Assembly: GCA_954871525.1 (NCBI GenBank)
Contig: CATOZS010000071.1
Coordinates: 1-64,000 of the forward strand
From: Parietaria judaica
Taxonomy: Eukaryota; Streptophyta; Magnoliopsida; Rosales; Urticaceae
Length of the DNA: 64,000 nucleotides
Direction of reading: 5' to 3'
The notes beneath the pieces were generated by a model. It was not told where the DNA came from and ran no database searches. It saw only the letters and a list, made by a program, of their open reading frames with translations. Each line of letters opens with the position of its first letter. Within the stretch, counting starts at the first letter, position 1. This document shows, piece by piece, positions 23,246 to 36,075 of this stretch. The position numbers and the translations under genes are program-made.

Positions 23246-24474
23246 GTAATGTAGCTAATATCCATGTTACTAAGTTTAGATTGCATTTCATCAAACGTAG
23301 GATTCTAATTTCAAAAATAAGCAATGATGTGGCGTTTTCAACTAATTTTGTATGCCTTTTTGACCCCTCCACATTTTACATTAATATTAATCATAATTAA
23401 AAATCAAGATTATTTGGCGTCGTCTCTTCTCCGTCTGATCTCGCCACGACTTCCCCGCCTACCCCCACCGCATTCCCCGCAGCTTGCGGTCTCGAATTGT
23501 CTCCGCCCTCCATTGTGAGGGAGGTCGAGGTCGGCGCTTTCCTTCCGCCGGTGCCTAGCGATCCTTCTTCGTCCTCTTCAAAATGTCATCCAAAGACACT
23601 CCGCCTCTACGCGCAGGTAATTCTTACCTTTTTTTTGTTTGTTGATATTGATCAGTGCTGAACCAACGATAAATTATCCTCTCTTTCTATCCCCCTTTGC
23701 ACCGCACTTCTCCGTGCAACGCCGATCCTCTTCATTATCCCTTTGACGTCTTCCTTTGTCGTCGTCGCTGCGGTGGGGTTCTATTTGACACAAAAAATCC
23801 ACTCACTCTTCTAAGTCACACACTTATATGGAGATGATTTTGAACGAAGTACTGCTTCGATTACTTTATTGGAGGTTGAAGCGTGTATTATTATAATGAG
23901 AGAGTGGGTATTTATAGATAACACCACTATAGCCTAACTATTTAAATGCCCTAATTAGAAGCTTGTGCTTCACGTACAAGTCACAAAAATAAAACGAGTT
24001 GATAAAAGAAACTTGGTAATAAAGCCAAGTAAACGTCATGGCTTACGTTGATCATACACCAAGCGCGGGCTGCTCAGTGCAGTGATGGACACACATCGAA
24101 CAGCCGAGGGCATTGCGAGGAGAGGAAGGCTATGGCCGAGAAAGCTCCGGCATAGGAGCTGAGGGATCGGCGAGTGAGATTTTTTTTTTTTTTTTAAGTT
24201 GAACTCACGAGATGTCAGAATTTGTGAGAATGGTTTATATATGTTAATGCTGTAATGATTTGATCTTGTAGTTCGTTTCATTTTTTTTAAAATTCATAGA
24301 GATGTAATTTTTTTACGTTAATGGATATGTATTTTTCATGTTTATTTTGTATTTTTTTTTTGTTATACGTGTTAATTTTACAATTATTCGTGTTAATCTT
24401 GCGTTAATATGTGTTAAATCACGTTTATTTTGTGTTAGTATTTGTTAATTTGTGTCGGCTAGTATATACACTAC

Positions 24475-24524
<50 letters not shown>

Positions 24525-24930
24525 ATTGGAGGGAAAAAAATTGGCATGAATTGGTTGATTTAGCTTAGTCAACCACGTATTAAATTTTGCATGCATTGTG
24601 GAAAAATTCAAATTATAATTATCTAATTTAAATTATTATATATTATTTCCATATTTAATTAAAAAAAATTCAATTGTATGCAACAAATAAAAAAAATAAA
24701 AATATTTTTATTTTTGAAATTTATTTTTATTTTATTTTTAAATTCGTTGATATTTATAAAACAGAAAAATTAAATTACAAATTTTTCTTGGATATTAAAT
24801 GCATAATTTTAATATTAAATATTATTAATAACTAAGGTAAAATAAGTGATTTTATATTGGTTAATGGGGTTAATTGCTAGTTTAGAATATTAACTAAACA
24901 TTTGCTTTCGTCAATTTTCAAATATCAAGT
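23246..24930. repeat. Insertion in unit A with a possible captured gene fragment
   Basis: Unit B has no counterpart, so this DNA arrived after the duplication or was lost from B. A GC-rich patch (about 23.42-23.62 kb) reads like a 5' leader followed by ATGTCATCCAAAGACACTCC (from 23583) and a GT donor at about 23617; no product is recognised. An (AT)n run lies at 24479-24522. The rest is AT-rich. Confidence 0.4.
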
Positions 24931-25044
24931 TGGCTAGATAGCTTAAGCTATATAGATATAATAAATAAATAAAAAAGGAAAGTGAAGTAGGATCGAATAT
25001 CGTACCTCTCACGATAAATATTTTGAAAACGAGTTAGGTCTTAT

Positions 25045-26850
25045 TTTTTTATTTTTTTGAAAGAAAGATGAGCCTCATTAAACCCTCTATGTCACCCAAA
25101 TGGGTGCGGATCAGAAGGAAGAGTACTCAATGTCACATTACCAACGGCCGTAGCTAAACAAGCGTCCGAACAAGGGTCGAGACTCCCTCGTTACAACCAA
25201 ATCACGCTAAATAAGAGGTGCAATACTAGGTGAAACAGACTCTAACCAATCAATATTTCTTCTAGGCTTAACCTCGAGTCTAGCAAGGCCACGAGCGACT
25301 TCATTACAACATCTCGGGTTGAAGTAGAACACTGCGGATTCAATCTGAGTAGCTAGGCGATGGATATCCGAAATAATAGAGCCTAAATCAAACAGAGGAA
25401 TGGAATTACTGTTTAGGGTTTTAATAACCCCTAAGCAGTCAGATTGGATGCGAATTTTTTACCATCCCTAGTCACACGCCCATTCAACCCCGCGGCAAAT
25501 AGCAGAAGCCTCCGCAAGTTGGGGGACAACCCGTGCGTATAGAAATTGATTCTCGACGCAAGAACGCGATTTTCATGGTTACGAGCTACTAGGCCAATGC
25601 CATAGTTGTCCCAGTGGCCATGAATCACGGCGTCGACACAAATATCAACACAGCCTGCCTCTGGGGGCTTCCATGCTGGAGCAGTTAGGTTGTTATCCAT
25701 CTTCGGATTTTCAATTTTCTGCGCCTCTATAAAATCTTAGAGGTAAGAGAGCGCCCTTTCAAAAATATCCTTATGGGACCTTGATTTACTCCCGTACACC
25801 ACATTATTCCTATTATTCTATATTCGCCATAGAAGAAAAGAAAATAATGCACACTCACCTGGGCTGAGATAGAGATGTGAGAATCGAAGCGATGAGGCAT
25901 AGAGGATTGATACCTGGCTCAGACAGATCCAAAATACATCTCAACCCAGCTAGTTTCCAAATTTTCCAAGTACATTTGAAGCCCCAGAAGCAATGACCAA
26001 TCGTGTCATTCTCAAGATGGCAAAAAAGGCATCTCGTATCCATAAGAATTTCACGGCGAGAAGATTGGTACAAGTGGGCAGAACCTTTTTGCATACCCTC
26101 CATAGCTGGAGTTTAACTTTCGGATGAACCGCAATCTTCCAGATCTTGCTCCACCATGTCGCTCCGTTGTTAGAAGAAGATGTAGATCAGAGATCATACG
26201 TCGAGGAAAAACCAATTCGATATCCGCTTTTGAACGAATACTCCCCGATCGTAGAATAATGCCAAATGATCATGTCTTTTTTATTGTTATCCGCCCAATG
26301 AATGCTAAGGATGGCCGAGGCATCCTCAGAGTCAAACATTGCCCTAATGAGGACTTCGTCCCACTCTTCCGAAACCAACTTCAGCTCACACGCACGCATA
26401 TTCGAAGGAAGAAAACGGGATCAATACGACAGAGAGAGCCCATCCTCGGAATCCAATTGTCGCCCAGAATATCTACATCTTCTCCATTGTCAATCCTCCA
26501 ATGGTAACCCGCCAAAATGATGGATCGGCCCTAAGGATACTCCTCCATCAATGAGAAGCAGACGAGTCTATCCGTGCAGACAAAGCATCCCCATTGGGGT
26601 AATAACAAGCTGCAAAGACTTTGCCCACAAGCGAATTCGGTGATCGGATAAGGTGCCACGTATTTTTCGCGAGTAAGGCTTGATTAAAGCATCCCATATT
26701 TCTAAAACCCAAGCCCCCCTCCAACTTGTTACGACACAACTCGATCCATTTCGACCAGTGGATCTTTCGATTATTGCTGCCGTCTCTCAACTAGAAACCT
26801 GCTAAGATTTTATGGATGTCTCCAACAAAGTCTTCGAAATCTCAATAATA
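25045..26850 (-). mobile_element. 5'-truncated LINE (L1-type) retrotransposon
   Basis: Absent from the equivalent place in unit B, so inserted after duplication. On the minus strand, in order from right to left: a C-terminal reverse-transcriptase region with IHWSKWIELCRNKLEGGLGF and NQALLAKNTWHLI (26790-26620), a zf-RVT-like segment (about 26400-25860, with RCLFCHLENDTIGHCFWGF), and an RNase H-like (RVT_3) domain with VDICVDAVIHG and GIGLVARNHE (about 25670-25440). A T-rich stretch at 25047-25062 could be the poly(A) tail. Stops interrupt the frames. The 5' part, including the catalytic reverse transcriptase core, is missing. Confidence 0.8.
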
Positions 26851-27047
26851 TTAGTCTTTGTATAAGAATTTCACATAAGAAGATGAAAAGAGACTTATTA
26901 AGATTATGAATTACTTCCTCGTAGTCAATTAGTTTAAAGGTGTGGAAACTCGTGTTTAACATCTAACTGCATAACCTTTGTTGGCACATAGTCGATTGCT
27001 TCACAAATATCACGAAAAAAAAATATGTCAATTAGTTGTTTATAGAC

Positions 27048-27112
<65 letters not shown>

Positions 27113-28370
27113 CATAAAAAAAAATTATATGTATTTATGTATTTATGTATTTATTTATAATAATTCGTAGACTTTTATAGGTGTTTTTAATCAGTTGTGC
27201 CAGTAATAATCTACTATAAAAGACGGGATGTGAAGAGCGCTGCACTTTGGGTGATATTTTGGCCATAACAAATTGGGAATACGTCGGTACACTCAATGTA
27301 AAATTAAGTACTTATTTCATAAATAATTACACGAAATAGTGCTTTCTTTTATTAAAAAAACCTTAAAATATTTTAAACCAATGTTACATGTCTCAAGTAG
27401 AATATCGTTTTCTCTAGAAGAAAAGTATTATTGTACGCATCAGTTTTGAAATCACGAGCTCTGACCAAAACTAGTGTCGTTCAAAGAATATGGTTGACTT
27501 AAAATTTGTCGTCTATGTAAAATTGTGTCGTTTCCTAAATTAACACATCTTTCTCTCATAATTTTCTGTGTGGTCGCCGAAAGAATGGTCATTTATATCC
27601 TCAATAATATGTTTCTCCAACAAATGTCGTTTGCAGATACTACTTCGTTTTGGTGTCGTTTCCAGAAAAAGAGGGAAAAAAATATAGGCATATGTACCAC
27701 CGTGTTTTGGTATTCGTTTTATTATTCTATATTTTATGGTTGAACACTAAGTACTCTTTTTTTATACCCTGAGGCCGATTATACTGAAGATTTTTGGAGT
27801 GAATTCCAATTTTAGATTTGGTTTTGGACCAAATTAGACTCTGCAGAAAAAGTATAAAGAAGATCTTGAGAAACTTGTATCTTAGTCAATACTCAACAGT
27901 CAATAGTATTTTTTTTACTTATTTTTTTGTTTGTCTAGTATAATGCATAATTTGCTTTGGAGATATAATTATTTTTAATGAATGACTGCATGTTTTTTTT
28001 AGCGAATATCTAAGACTCAATGCCGTCATGATACCAATGACCTTGTTTTAAGGACCCGGATCCTAATGTTGTACACCCTTAAGAAGAATGATAATGTATT
28101 CCTTATTCTTCTAACGTAGTTCCAGTACAAATAGTGTCCTAAAAGAAAAATGTCATCGATTTTATATTTTCCAAGCTCTAAAATGCATATAGATTAATGT
28201 GTTTACTAATCATATAAATCCATCCATAATAACAAGACAAACAAAAACTTCTTGATATTTTAAAATAATCCTTATTCTATTTCTGCTTTCGTGAACAAAA
28301 CATGCGTCATTAACTTCTCAAAACGACATGCAATTCTATACAGATATTTGTTGTAGTCTAAATAGAGAGA
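26851..28370. other. Unit A counterpart of the region downstream of the 2-ODD gene
   Basis: Non-coding AT-rich DNA matching 31.78-33.92 kb in blocks, for example 'ttgtcgtctatgtaaaattg' here against 'ttgtcgtccatgtaaaattg' there. A long (TA)n microsatellite lies at 27053-27110. Confidence 0.65.
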
Positions 28371-28596
28371 TCACTCGATAGTATTGACGGCACTCGGCTA
28401 CGCTTCATCTTGATGTATTGTGTAAAAGTCATTGCTTTGTAAAATAGTGGTTGGCTTTCGCTCTTCAGCAACTCCGGCGAATGTGCGACGACAGTGTCGA
28501 CCGCCGGGCCATAAGGTATTGCTATTAACATCCTCGTTGATTGGTTGTTTACACACGCTCAGATTTATTACACTTGTATTTTCAATTGGTCAAAAT
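28371..28596 (-). pseudogene. Dead copy of the last exon of the 2-ODD gene
   Basis: This matches exon 4 (34152-33925) of the intact 2-ODD at 33.9-35.9 kb, starting exactly at the splice acceptor border and ending at the same stop codon. The copy has an in-frame stop replacing the Gly of TNGKYK, the codon for the iron-binding His of VIHRA is lost, and a frameshift follows. Homology ends about 5 bases beyond the exon, inside intron 3, where unit B begins. Exons 1-3 were never part of this duplicate. Confidence 0.85.
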
Positions 28597-29193
28597 CTTC
28601 TCATTAATAAAATGAAAATGAGTAGTAGTGAGAAAGAAAATTGTAGTAATTTTGTCTCAAGAAGTACGTGCACGTATCGCTTTTAAATCATTTTTTACTA
28701 TAATCCGACCAGAGTTCTCCATTTTTATAATTCTATTTCTCGTTGTCTTTTTATGCTCAATTCACTACAAACACGTTAAAAGCCATGCATGCATATTAAA
28801 AAATTAAAGCTACACCAAATCAACAGAATTAGGCTTTCACAACTGAGCACAACCTACATATATGTAGATTTGATTGATTATACACACCAAGCATGTTTCT
28901 ACAATTTTATTCACAGCAAGGAAAACGAAAGGAATCACAACTCGTTGTCTCTTTGCACTCATTTCACTACAAAGACGCTAAAAGCCATATACATACTATA
29001 AAAAGAAAAATAAAAAAATAAAAAAAAGTAAAGCTACACCAAATCAACGGAATTAGGCTTTCACATTTAAACACAATCTACATATATATGTAGATTTGAA
29101 TTGATTATACACACCAAACATGTTCAGTAAAATTTTATTCACAACAAGGAAAACGAAAGGAGTCACACATGCATGCAAATCAAGAAAGGAAAT

Positions 29194-29291
<98 letters not shown>

Positions 29292-29313
29292 CAATTTTCT
29301 TTACTTAAATGTT
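28597..29313. repeat. Duplication junction and repeated 3' flank of SABATH B
   Basis: The junction between units A and B lies near 28.60-28.64 kb. The SABATH 3' flank is itself present twice here: 'aaagctacaccaaatcaac' occurs at about 28.81 and again at about 29.03 kb. In unit A the same text occurs once, near 20.44 kb. An (AT)n run of about 93 bases (29197-29289) lies just 25 bases downstream of the SABATH B stop codon. Confidence 0.7.
29197..29289. repeat. Long (AT)n microsatellite beside SABATH B
   Basis: About 93 bases of uninterrupted AT repeat. Other long AT runs in the window are at 24479-24522, 27053-27110, 31357-31391, 43556-43600, 59858-59887 and 63914-63958. Confidence 0.95.
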
Positions 29314-30701
29314 TCATTTACGCTTCAGCACGATGAATAGCTGACCACTTTTCTTCGTGGATGACTCCAGAAGCTTGGCATTGTCTCTAAGCTTGTCCTC
29401 TAACCTTGCAAACAAATCATCCATGTGTGTGTCTCCAAAGTGTTGGCTCAACATCCCCTCAAGACCAGCCCTCGTGTGCTTGAACCAAATACCAATGTCA
29501 ATAATTGGAGCATCCTCTAGTGATTTGGGAAGTTCAGCTTTCTTTACAGAAAAATGGCCATTACTCTCGACTAATCCGATGATCTCTTCCGGACAAGCGT
29601 GATGAATAGGGATGTTGAAGGAATCAACAAGTGATTCGCTAAGTAAACCCTGCGGCGTACAATGTCAAAAATATAAGTCATCCAACATTGATATATAGCT
29701 ACGTGTTGTTCACGAATTATGTTATTAGTTTCACACACAAAATATTTTGAATTCCCGTTTTTTTTATAGTGCTAAAAGAAATTCTGATTCCGTCGTTTGT
29801 AAATATATTTATATATATAACACAATTTTAAGAAATAACAAAAATTTTAACTAAAAGCAGTAATATAATTAAGTTTACCTCTTTTGCCATCTCCATCAAG
29901 GCAGATCCTACCAAGTCCATAGTGACACTAAAAGTTGCCTGATTCGAGTGTGGATCCACTCCTTTGGGAGTAGCACCTATGAGTATCACCATCATTCCTC
30001 CCACGACGATCTCCTTAGCCCTAACATTCAAAAAATTATCAATATCGTTGTTGAACTGGGACCGATAAGCGTTATACACTTCCCTTGGAGCATTCAGATA
30101 GTAGATCCTTCCTTTGTTCCAAGCCGGAGAGTTCTTATCCAACACTTCTTCCGGTATTTTGGAGACCCAATGGAGAGCATGACATGTGTACACAAAATGA
30201 AGGGATGCCTCGGGGAATAAACGGCCGTGGAAAGACCCCGGAACACCAACAGGGAAGTACTGCCTGTCGGACGGCAAGGAGGCGAAGAGGTTGTTGAAAT
30301 CATTCAAGGTTCGGTCATTGAAGAACACTTGCAACTCTAGTGATCGGGAATCAGGGTTTTGAGAGACGTGCTTCCTCTCAATAGCTTCCAGCACGTTTTG
30401 CATGGCAATGAACGTGTTCGGACCCGTCGAACATCCCAAATCAGCAATCCGAATTATGTTTGAAACGGACGAGAGAGTCTTCACGTCAAGATTCTTGTAG
30501 ATCTCCTCGTCGATGTCTTCTTTCACGGTGTTCGCAGCCATTCGCTGGTAAAATATATATCGGATAGGAAACATTGATTTACTAAATGGTTCTGATAATT
30601 TGTAAAGAAAAACATATTCAACAATTGTAATTTTGAACCTGATAATTGGAGTTCTTAGAGTAGCTATTAGTACCATCTCCTCCGTTCATTGCTGGCTCCA
30701 T
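29314..30701 (-). CDS. SABATH carboxyl methyltransferase B
   Basis: Exons 30701-30639, 30544-29879 and 29649-29314 encode 354 residues. It is the unit B partner of SABATH A and shares every splice site. All core motifs remain: [60 protein letters not shown]. It differs from A by one deleted codon after NP (NPDSRS against NPADCRS) and by scattered substitutions, several clustered in exon 3, which lines the acid-binding pocket in known SABATH structures. The upstream TATA-like text has lost two bases (TATTTATTGG against TATTTATATTGG in A), which may alter expression. Likely activity: SAM-dependent methylation of a small carboxylic acid. The substrate is unknown. No damage is visible. Confidence 0.9.
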
Positions 30702-30899
30702 TAGGGTTCCGTAATTTACTTGGTTTTTTCTCCGTGTGATTCAGTTGTCTGTTTATTTTTCTCCTTGAAATTGTGATGAGAAATTGCCCAATAAATACAC
30801 GGATGAGAAATCGTTTACAATCTTTTGTCCCTAAAATGTGGATAATATATAATAGAAGTCAATAAAAACATGGTAATGAAGTAAAAGAAAAGACAAATA

Positions 30900-31352
30900 A
30901 ATTATGTATGATCAATATGTCAATGTCTTAATATTGCTACCAAATGAGCTGTATAATTCCTATAATATATAGTTAAAAAAAAATTGATATTGTGATGTAC
31001 TGATATCTCTGTGTGATCTGTACATGATATTATATTATATGCAACCTTTATCAAATCGAATAATTTATTAAAAGAGTGTAATATACATGATAAAATTATT
31101 ATACTTCGCTGTCAAGTACCATTTTGAGTACTTCGTGAACTACATGTTCTATTGTTTGATTAAAATGATGAATTAAATAGTGGTGTTTACAATATTGATA
31201 TAAATTACCACGTGTGCGTATATATCGTTAGTTTTCTCTAGTGTACTTTCTATAATTATACTTGATTAATCCCCAAAAAATATACTTGATTAGTTTGAAA
31301 GGCTTGTAAACTAGTTGCACCTTTTAAAATAAGGTATGAAATTTAAAAATCA

Positions 31353-31395
<43 letters not shown>

Positions 31396-33920
31396 GTCAA
31401 TACCTGAAGTCTGAAGATCGTTCCTAATGATCTGTAGAAGTTTGCAAATATTAGATCAAATTACTAAATGTGCAAGCCACTTCTATGCATTTTAACTAAT
31501 AATTATATCTTTATTTATTCAAAAAAATATATATATCTTTATGTAACGTCTAAGAATCCATTAATATATCTTAGGTAATTAACGCATAGTGTATGTTTCA
31601 CGCCATCAAGGTATGACTTATAGTTATATTATCTTGAATATTCATGGTTTGATTGTTAGACAAAATATATTGATGTAAACATATTTGGACTAAACAAAAG
31701 CATAGAAAAAAAAAAGGAAACTGAAGTAGGATCGAACATCGTACCTCTTGCTATAGATGGTGTAAGTCAAAATAAGACTAGTCTTTGTATAAGAATATCA
31801 CATAAAAAGATAAAAAGAGACTTATTAAGATTATGAATTACTTCCTTGCTGTCAATTAATTTAAAGGTGTGGAAACTCGTGTTTCCTCTAAGTGCATAAC
31901 CTTTATCGGTGCATTTAGTTGATTGGTTCACAAATACCTCGAGGGAAAAAAAAAAGTTAACAATTAGTTTTGTTTTTTTTTTATATCTATATACGAGGAT
32001 CTTTTGATTTCACTCGTACCCTCATGGTGACTCGAACTCAAGACCTCTTATATCTTAAGTGACGTACTTGTTACCACAAGACCAAGCACATCTTGTCAAG
32101 TTAACAATTAGTTGTTGGACCTATCTTTATATATATATATGTATCGGTATAAAAAAATTGATCTAATTATTTATATTTTTACATATATATGTTTATATAT
32201 ATATATATATATATATATCAATTTATAGACTTTTATAGGTTTGTTTTAATCAATTAAGCGGTACTAAAAATTTACTATTAAAAATCTACTCACGACGAGG
32301 TTGAAAATGCTAAAGTTGTCGATCGAGTATTGTGTCAGGTCATTTTTTCGCAAAATCTATAAGGATTCACATAATCGTTTGGTGCCCATCAATTATGTGG
32401 GTGTGCTTGAGTTGAGTTCGGTGTGGTGTGTGGCTGCAAGTTTGGAGCTTTTGGAGTATTTGAGGTTTTTATTTTCTTCTTTGTCCTCTTTTCTCATGGC
32501 TTAAAAGCCAATGTCATCTCTGATGGTGATTTGAGCGTCGGGAACTTCGTGAGGCCCTCATTTCCGGAAACATAAGTCATTAGAAAGTTGGATGATCAAC
32601 GACAACAATGGAATATGTACTTGAACATGAGCAAGATTTCTTTTTCACGCTTCAAAAACGGCGTAATCCATGGTTCAAATTTTTTTAGGGAAGTGAAATT
32701 AGGAAATAAATCAGAGAATTGGAACTTTATCCTTGTAAAAAAAGAATTAAAACTTACAGGTTCACTTATTGAAAGTATTGAGATTTTTGTCGGGATTAAC
32801 CCTTGACATGTGGCATGAGTAATGGTGGAGGACAGAAGTACCAATAAAGATATAAAAATAGAGAACTTGAAATTTATCTGAGAAAAAAAAAATACATATT
32901 CAATTTTATAAAGTATTAAAACTTTTACCGGAATTAACCCTTGATTTTAAACAAATGTCACATGTCTGAAGTCTCAAGTCTCTAAGTAGTTTAGCTTTTT
33001 CTCTAGAAGGAAGGTATGTATTTGTCTTGAATAACGAGGTCCGACCAGAAATAATGACATTCAAAGATTATGTTGACTTAAAATTTGTCGTCCATGTAAA
33101 ATTGTGTCGTTTCCTAAATTAACCCATCTCTCTCTCATATCCTGTGATGGTCGCCGAAAAAGTTATTATATATCCTCAATAATATGTTTCTTCATTTCCT
33201 CAAACAAAAAAAAAATGTTTCTCCAACACATGTCGTTTGCAGATATTACATGTGTCGTTTCCAGAAGAAGAAAAAAAAACGTGTATAGGCACGTACAACA
33301 GCGTTTTTGGTATTTGTTTTATTTCCAAAATACCTAGATCATATTATATTTAGACCCTGATACCGATTGTACCGAAGATTTTGGGATTGAAATTCAGTTT
33401 TCAATTTCAGAACCAGTTAATTAGACTCTGCAGAAAGAAATATATATATATATATATATATATATTTCATCTTCTTCAATAATACTTTTCAATTTTTTTG
33501 GTCTAATATAATGCATAATTTTTCTCACGAATAAATAATTATTTTAATGAATAATTGCGTTGTTTTTAAGTGACGATGAACATAAATAAAATTTAATAGC
33601 TGAGGTGGAATTAAATCTCTGCAAGCATTGAATTTTTTTTATTTTTTTTTTTCAGGGAGCAAGCAATATTGAAATTGGAACAATCATAATAGCAATGTCT
33701 GGAAATAATTATAATTAACTTTTTTAATTATATTACATTAATTATTGAATAAAATCAGTCCAATAATGCAGCTTTGGTACTAATTCTCAAAGTTGAAATC
33801 GTATATCGATCACTCAATATGGTATTGAATATATTTCTTATCCTTCCAATGTCGTTCTTATACAAATAGTCATGCAAACATCGATAGTCCTCTGTAAAGA
33901 TATCATGTAGTCTAAATAGA
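30900..33920. other. Intergenic DNA of unit B, no gene seen
   Basis: AT-rich DNA with an (AT)n run at 31357-31391, aligned in blocks with unit A. Short open frames at 32.30-32.81 kb have no recognisable domain and are not preserved in unit A. Compared with unit A this interval lacks the LINE, the 23.06-24.93 kb insertion and the MULE-like element. Confidence 0.5.
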
Positions 33921-33924
33921 GAGA

Positions 33925-35931
33925 TCACTCGATAGTATTGACTATAACACGGCTACGCTTCATCTTTATGTATTCTGTAAAAGTCATTGCTTCGTAAAAT
34001 GGTGGTTGGCCTTCGTACTTCATCAACTCCGGTGAAGGTGCGACGACGGTGTCGACTGGCGGGCCATACGGTATGGCTATTGACATCCTCGTTGCTTGGT
34101 TGTTTACACACGCTCGATGTATCACACTCTTGTATTTTCCATTGGTGAAGATCTTTTCAGAATAGGTCAAAGTTATTTATCGTATGATCTAAGTTTGAAA
34201 TTTCATGAGAAAAGAGAAAGAAGAGTGGCCTACGAAAATATTAAGAGAAAAAAAAATTATCTGCATGGTGAAGTAATTATATTAATGTGAATCACTATTT
34301 ATCTCTGGCACATAATAAATAAGAAAAATGCCCCTATTTATAGAATTTATTTTTATAGAATATGATTTCTAAGTAAAAGATGGAGCTCAATCTTGCATCA
34401 GTTTAATCATATAGTTTCACAAAGAAACAAACAGAGAGCTCGTAATAATATAAACCAAAAGAAAAGAAAACTAGTTAAATTCAAAATTTCCTCCGAATCT
34501 ATATCGTCGTTAAAAAATGCAGTAAACTAGAAAGAAAGAAAAAAACCCGAAATTTTGTTTGAAGAAGAAGAATTACGAAATGCGCATTGAAGCTATAGCT
34601 AGACTGCTAGAGGTTTTTACCTGCAAATGGTCACCTCCCATAACCCAAAGTGTGTTCGGAATTTCGCTTTCAACTTTAACCCACTTTCCATTGTGCTCCA
34701 CTTCAAGTCCGGGAATGCCATTCTCAACAAGAAGAGTTACAAGTGAAGCATCGGTATGAGGTTTTAAACCGATCGCAAGATCGGGCTCGGGGCAAGGCGG
34801 GTAGTAATTACCCGCCACAGATTGGTGAGGGTCATCCAAATTCAGCGCCTTGTATATATAATTAGCCTCGAAACCTAAGCTCTCCGATATCGCTTCCATC
34901 AACCTCATTTCAACTTCCATTATTCTCATCCCAAACTCTTTTGAGGCCTCACTACACAGTTTATGCGTACATTTCATTATAATTATAAAAAAAAAAAAAA
35001 AAACACGAGACCGTTGATATCAATGGAACATTAACGTTAATTATGACCAAAGTTGTAGAACAATATTGTTTGTGACGTCATATTTACCTGAAACCAATGG
35101 TGTTGTTGGCAAGATGGAACTCAGGTTGAACTGTGACCATGTAAAACTCTCTCCAAAGTTTGATATTGCCCGGCCCCGTCATATAGGTCATCTCGTACAC
35201 AACGGGGTCAAGACAACCATTCTCTCCGGTTCCCCTCTTTTTTATCTCTTCCGGCTCCCGAAAAAGGCGATAGAAGGCTTCCATCATTTTGTTCTTCAAG
35301 CTCTCCGGTACTCCATGATTTGTCAACTTAACCATATAAACATTAATTTATGGGACTAAGATGTTTTTCAATTCTAGCCAATTTTCCTAGACATATTATT
35401 AATGTTGCTAATTTAGGCTTATGTTAGATATTTTTAAAAATTACTTTGTGCTTTTTGGTACAAGTTTTGATGTTTAGATAACTTTAATATCTCTGAAAAC
35501 ATAGTTTTAGATATTTTTTGTAGTTCTTATATACATTTATATTACCATAGTGACTTTTTAAATAAATTTGAGATAACGTCACTCGATGTGTAATCTATGA
35601 TTATTTTTTAATCCATCAAAAAAAATATGATTAGTTTTTACAAAAACAAAAGGAAGTGCCTGTTGTGAAATAGATCATTCTTCAAGATATATACGTAGTT
35701 ACGTACTATGAAAAAGCCCCAGTTCCGGCAAACTTTGCCGAGGTCGCATAAGAGCCTGGGCCTCTCCTCGGGAGGGCCGGAGGTGAGAGCAGCGAAGTCG
35801 AAAACAGGGATGGAGAATTGAGGGTCATCGGGATCTGCAAAGCCTTTCGGGTTGACGGGGACACCGTGTGGCGGGGGGATGACAGCGAGACTAGGCGCCT
35901 CGGACAGTGTTGTGGGGGAAACTGATGCCAT
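33925..35931 (-). CDS. 2-oxoglutarate-dependent dioxygenase, DMR6/2-ODD19-like
   Basis: Four exons, 35931-35707, 35326-35088, 34951-34621 and 34152-33925, encode 340 residues. The splice phases join cleanly (FFI|LTNHG, GFS|EASKE, DHLQ|IFTNG). The protein has a DIOX_N domain (SIPVFDFAAL), then the 2OG-Fe(II) domain with NYYPPCPEPDLAIGLKPHTD, giving His220 and Asp222, the distal His277 (VIHRA) and Arg287-x-Ser289. It is a different subfamily from the three ACC-oxidase-like 2OGDs here: it has more introns and the LGFE/NYYPPCPEPDL text seen in DMR6-like and flavanone 3-dioxygenase-like enzymes. The ATG at 35931 (MASVS) is preferred; an in-frame ATG at 35973 would add 14 residues. Members of this family act on flavonoids, coumarins, salicylate and other small molecules; the substrate here is not known. 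Its exon 4 was duplicated into unit A. Confidence 0.88.
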
Positions 35932-36019
35932 TTTGGAAGAAATAATAATCTGCTTTATGTATGTAGTTTTCATTCAAGACTTTATTGGGTTGAGGCAAGA
36001 AATTAGTTGATTAAAGTCG

Positions 36020-36024
36020 GGGTC

Positions 36025-36075
<51 letters not shown>

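Noticed and set aside
32301..32806. Two short plus-strand frames in unit B
   Set aside because: They have no domain and no preserved counterpart in unit A, so they look like chance frames.
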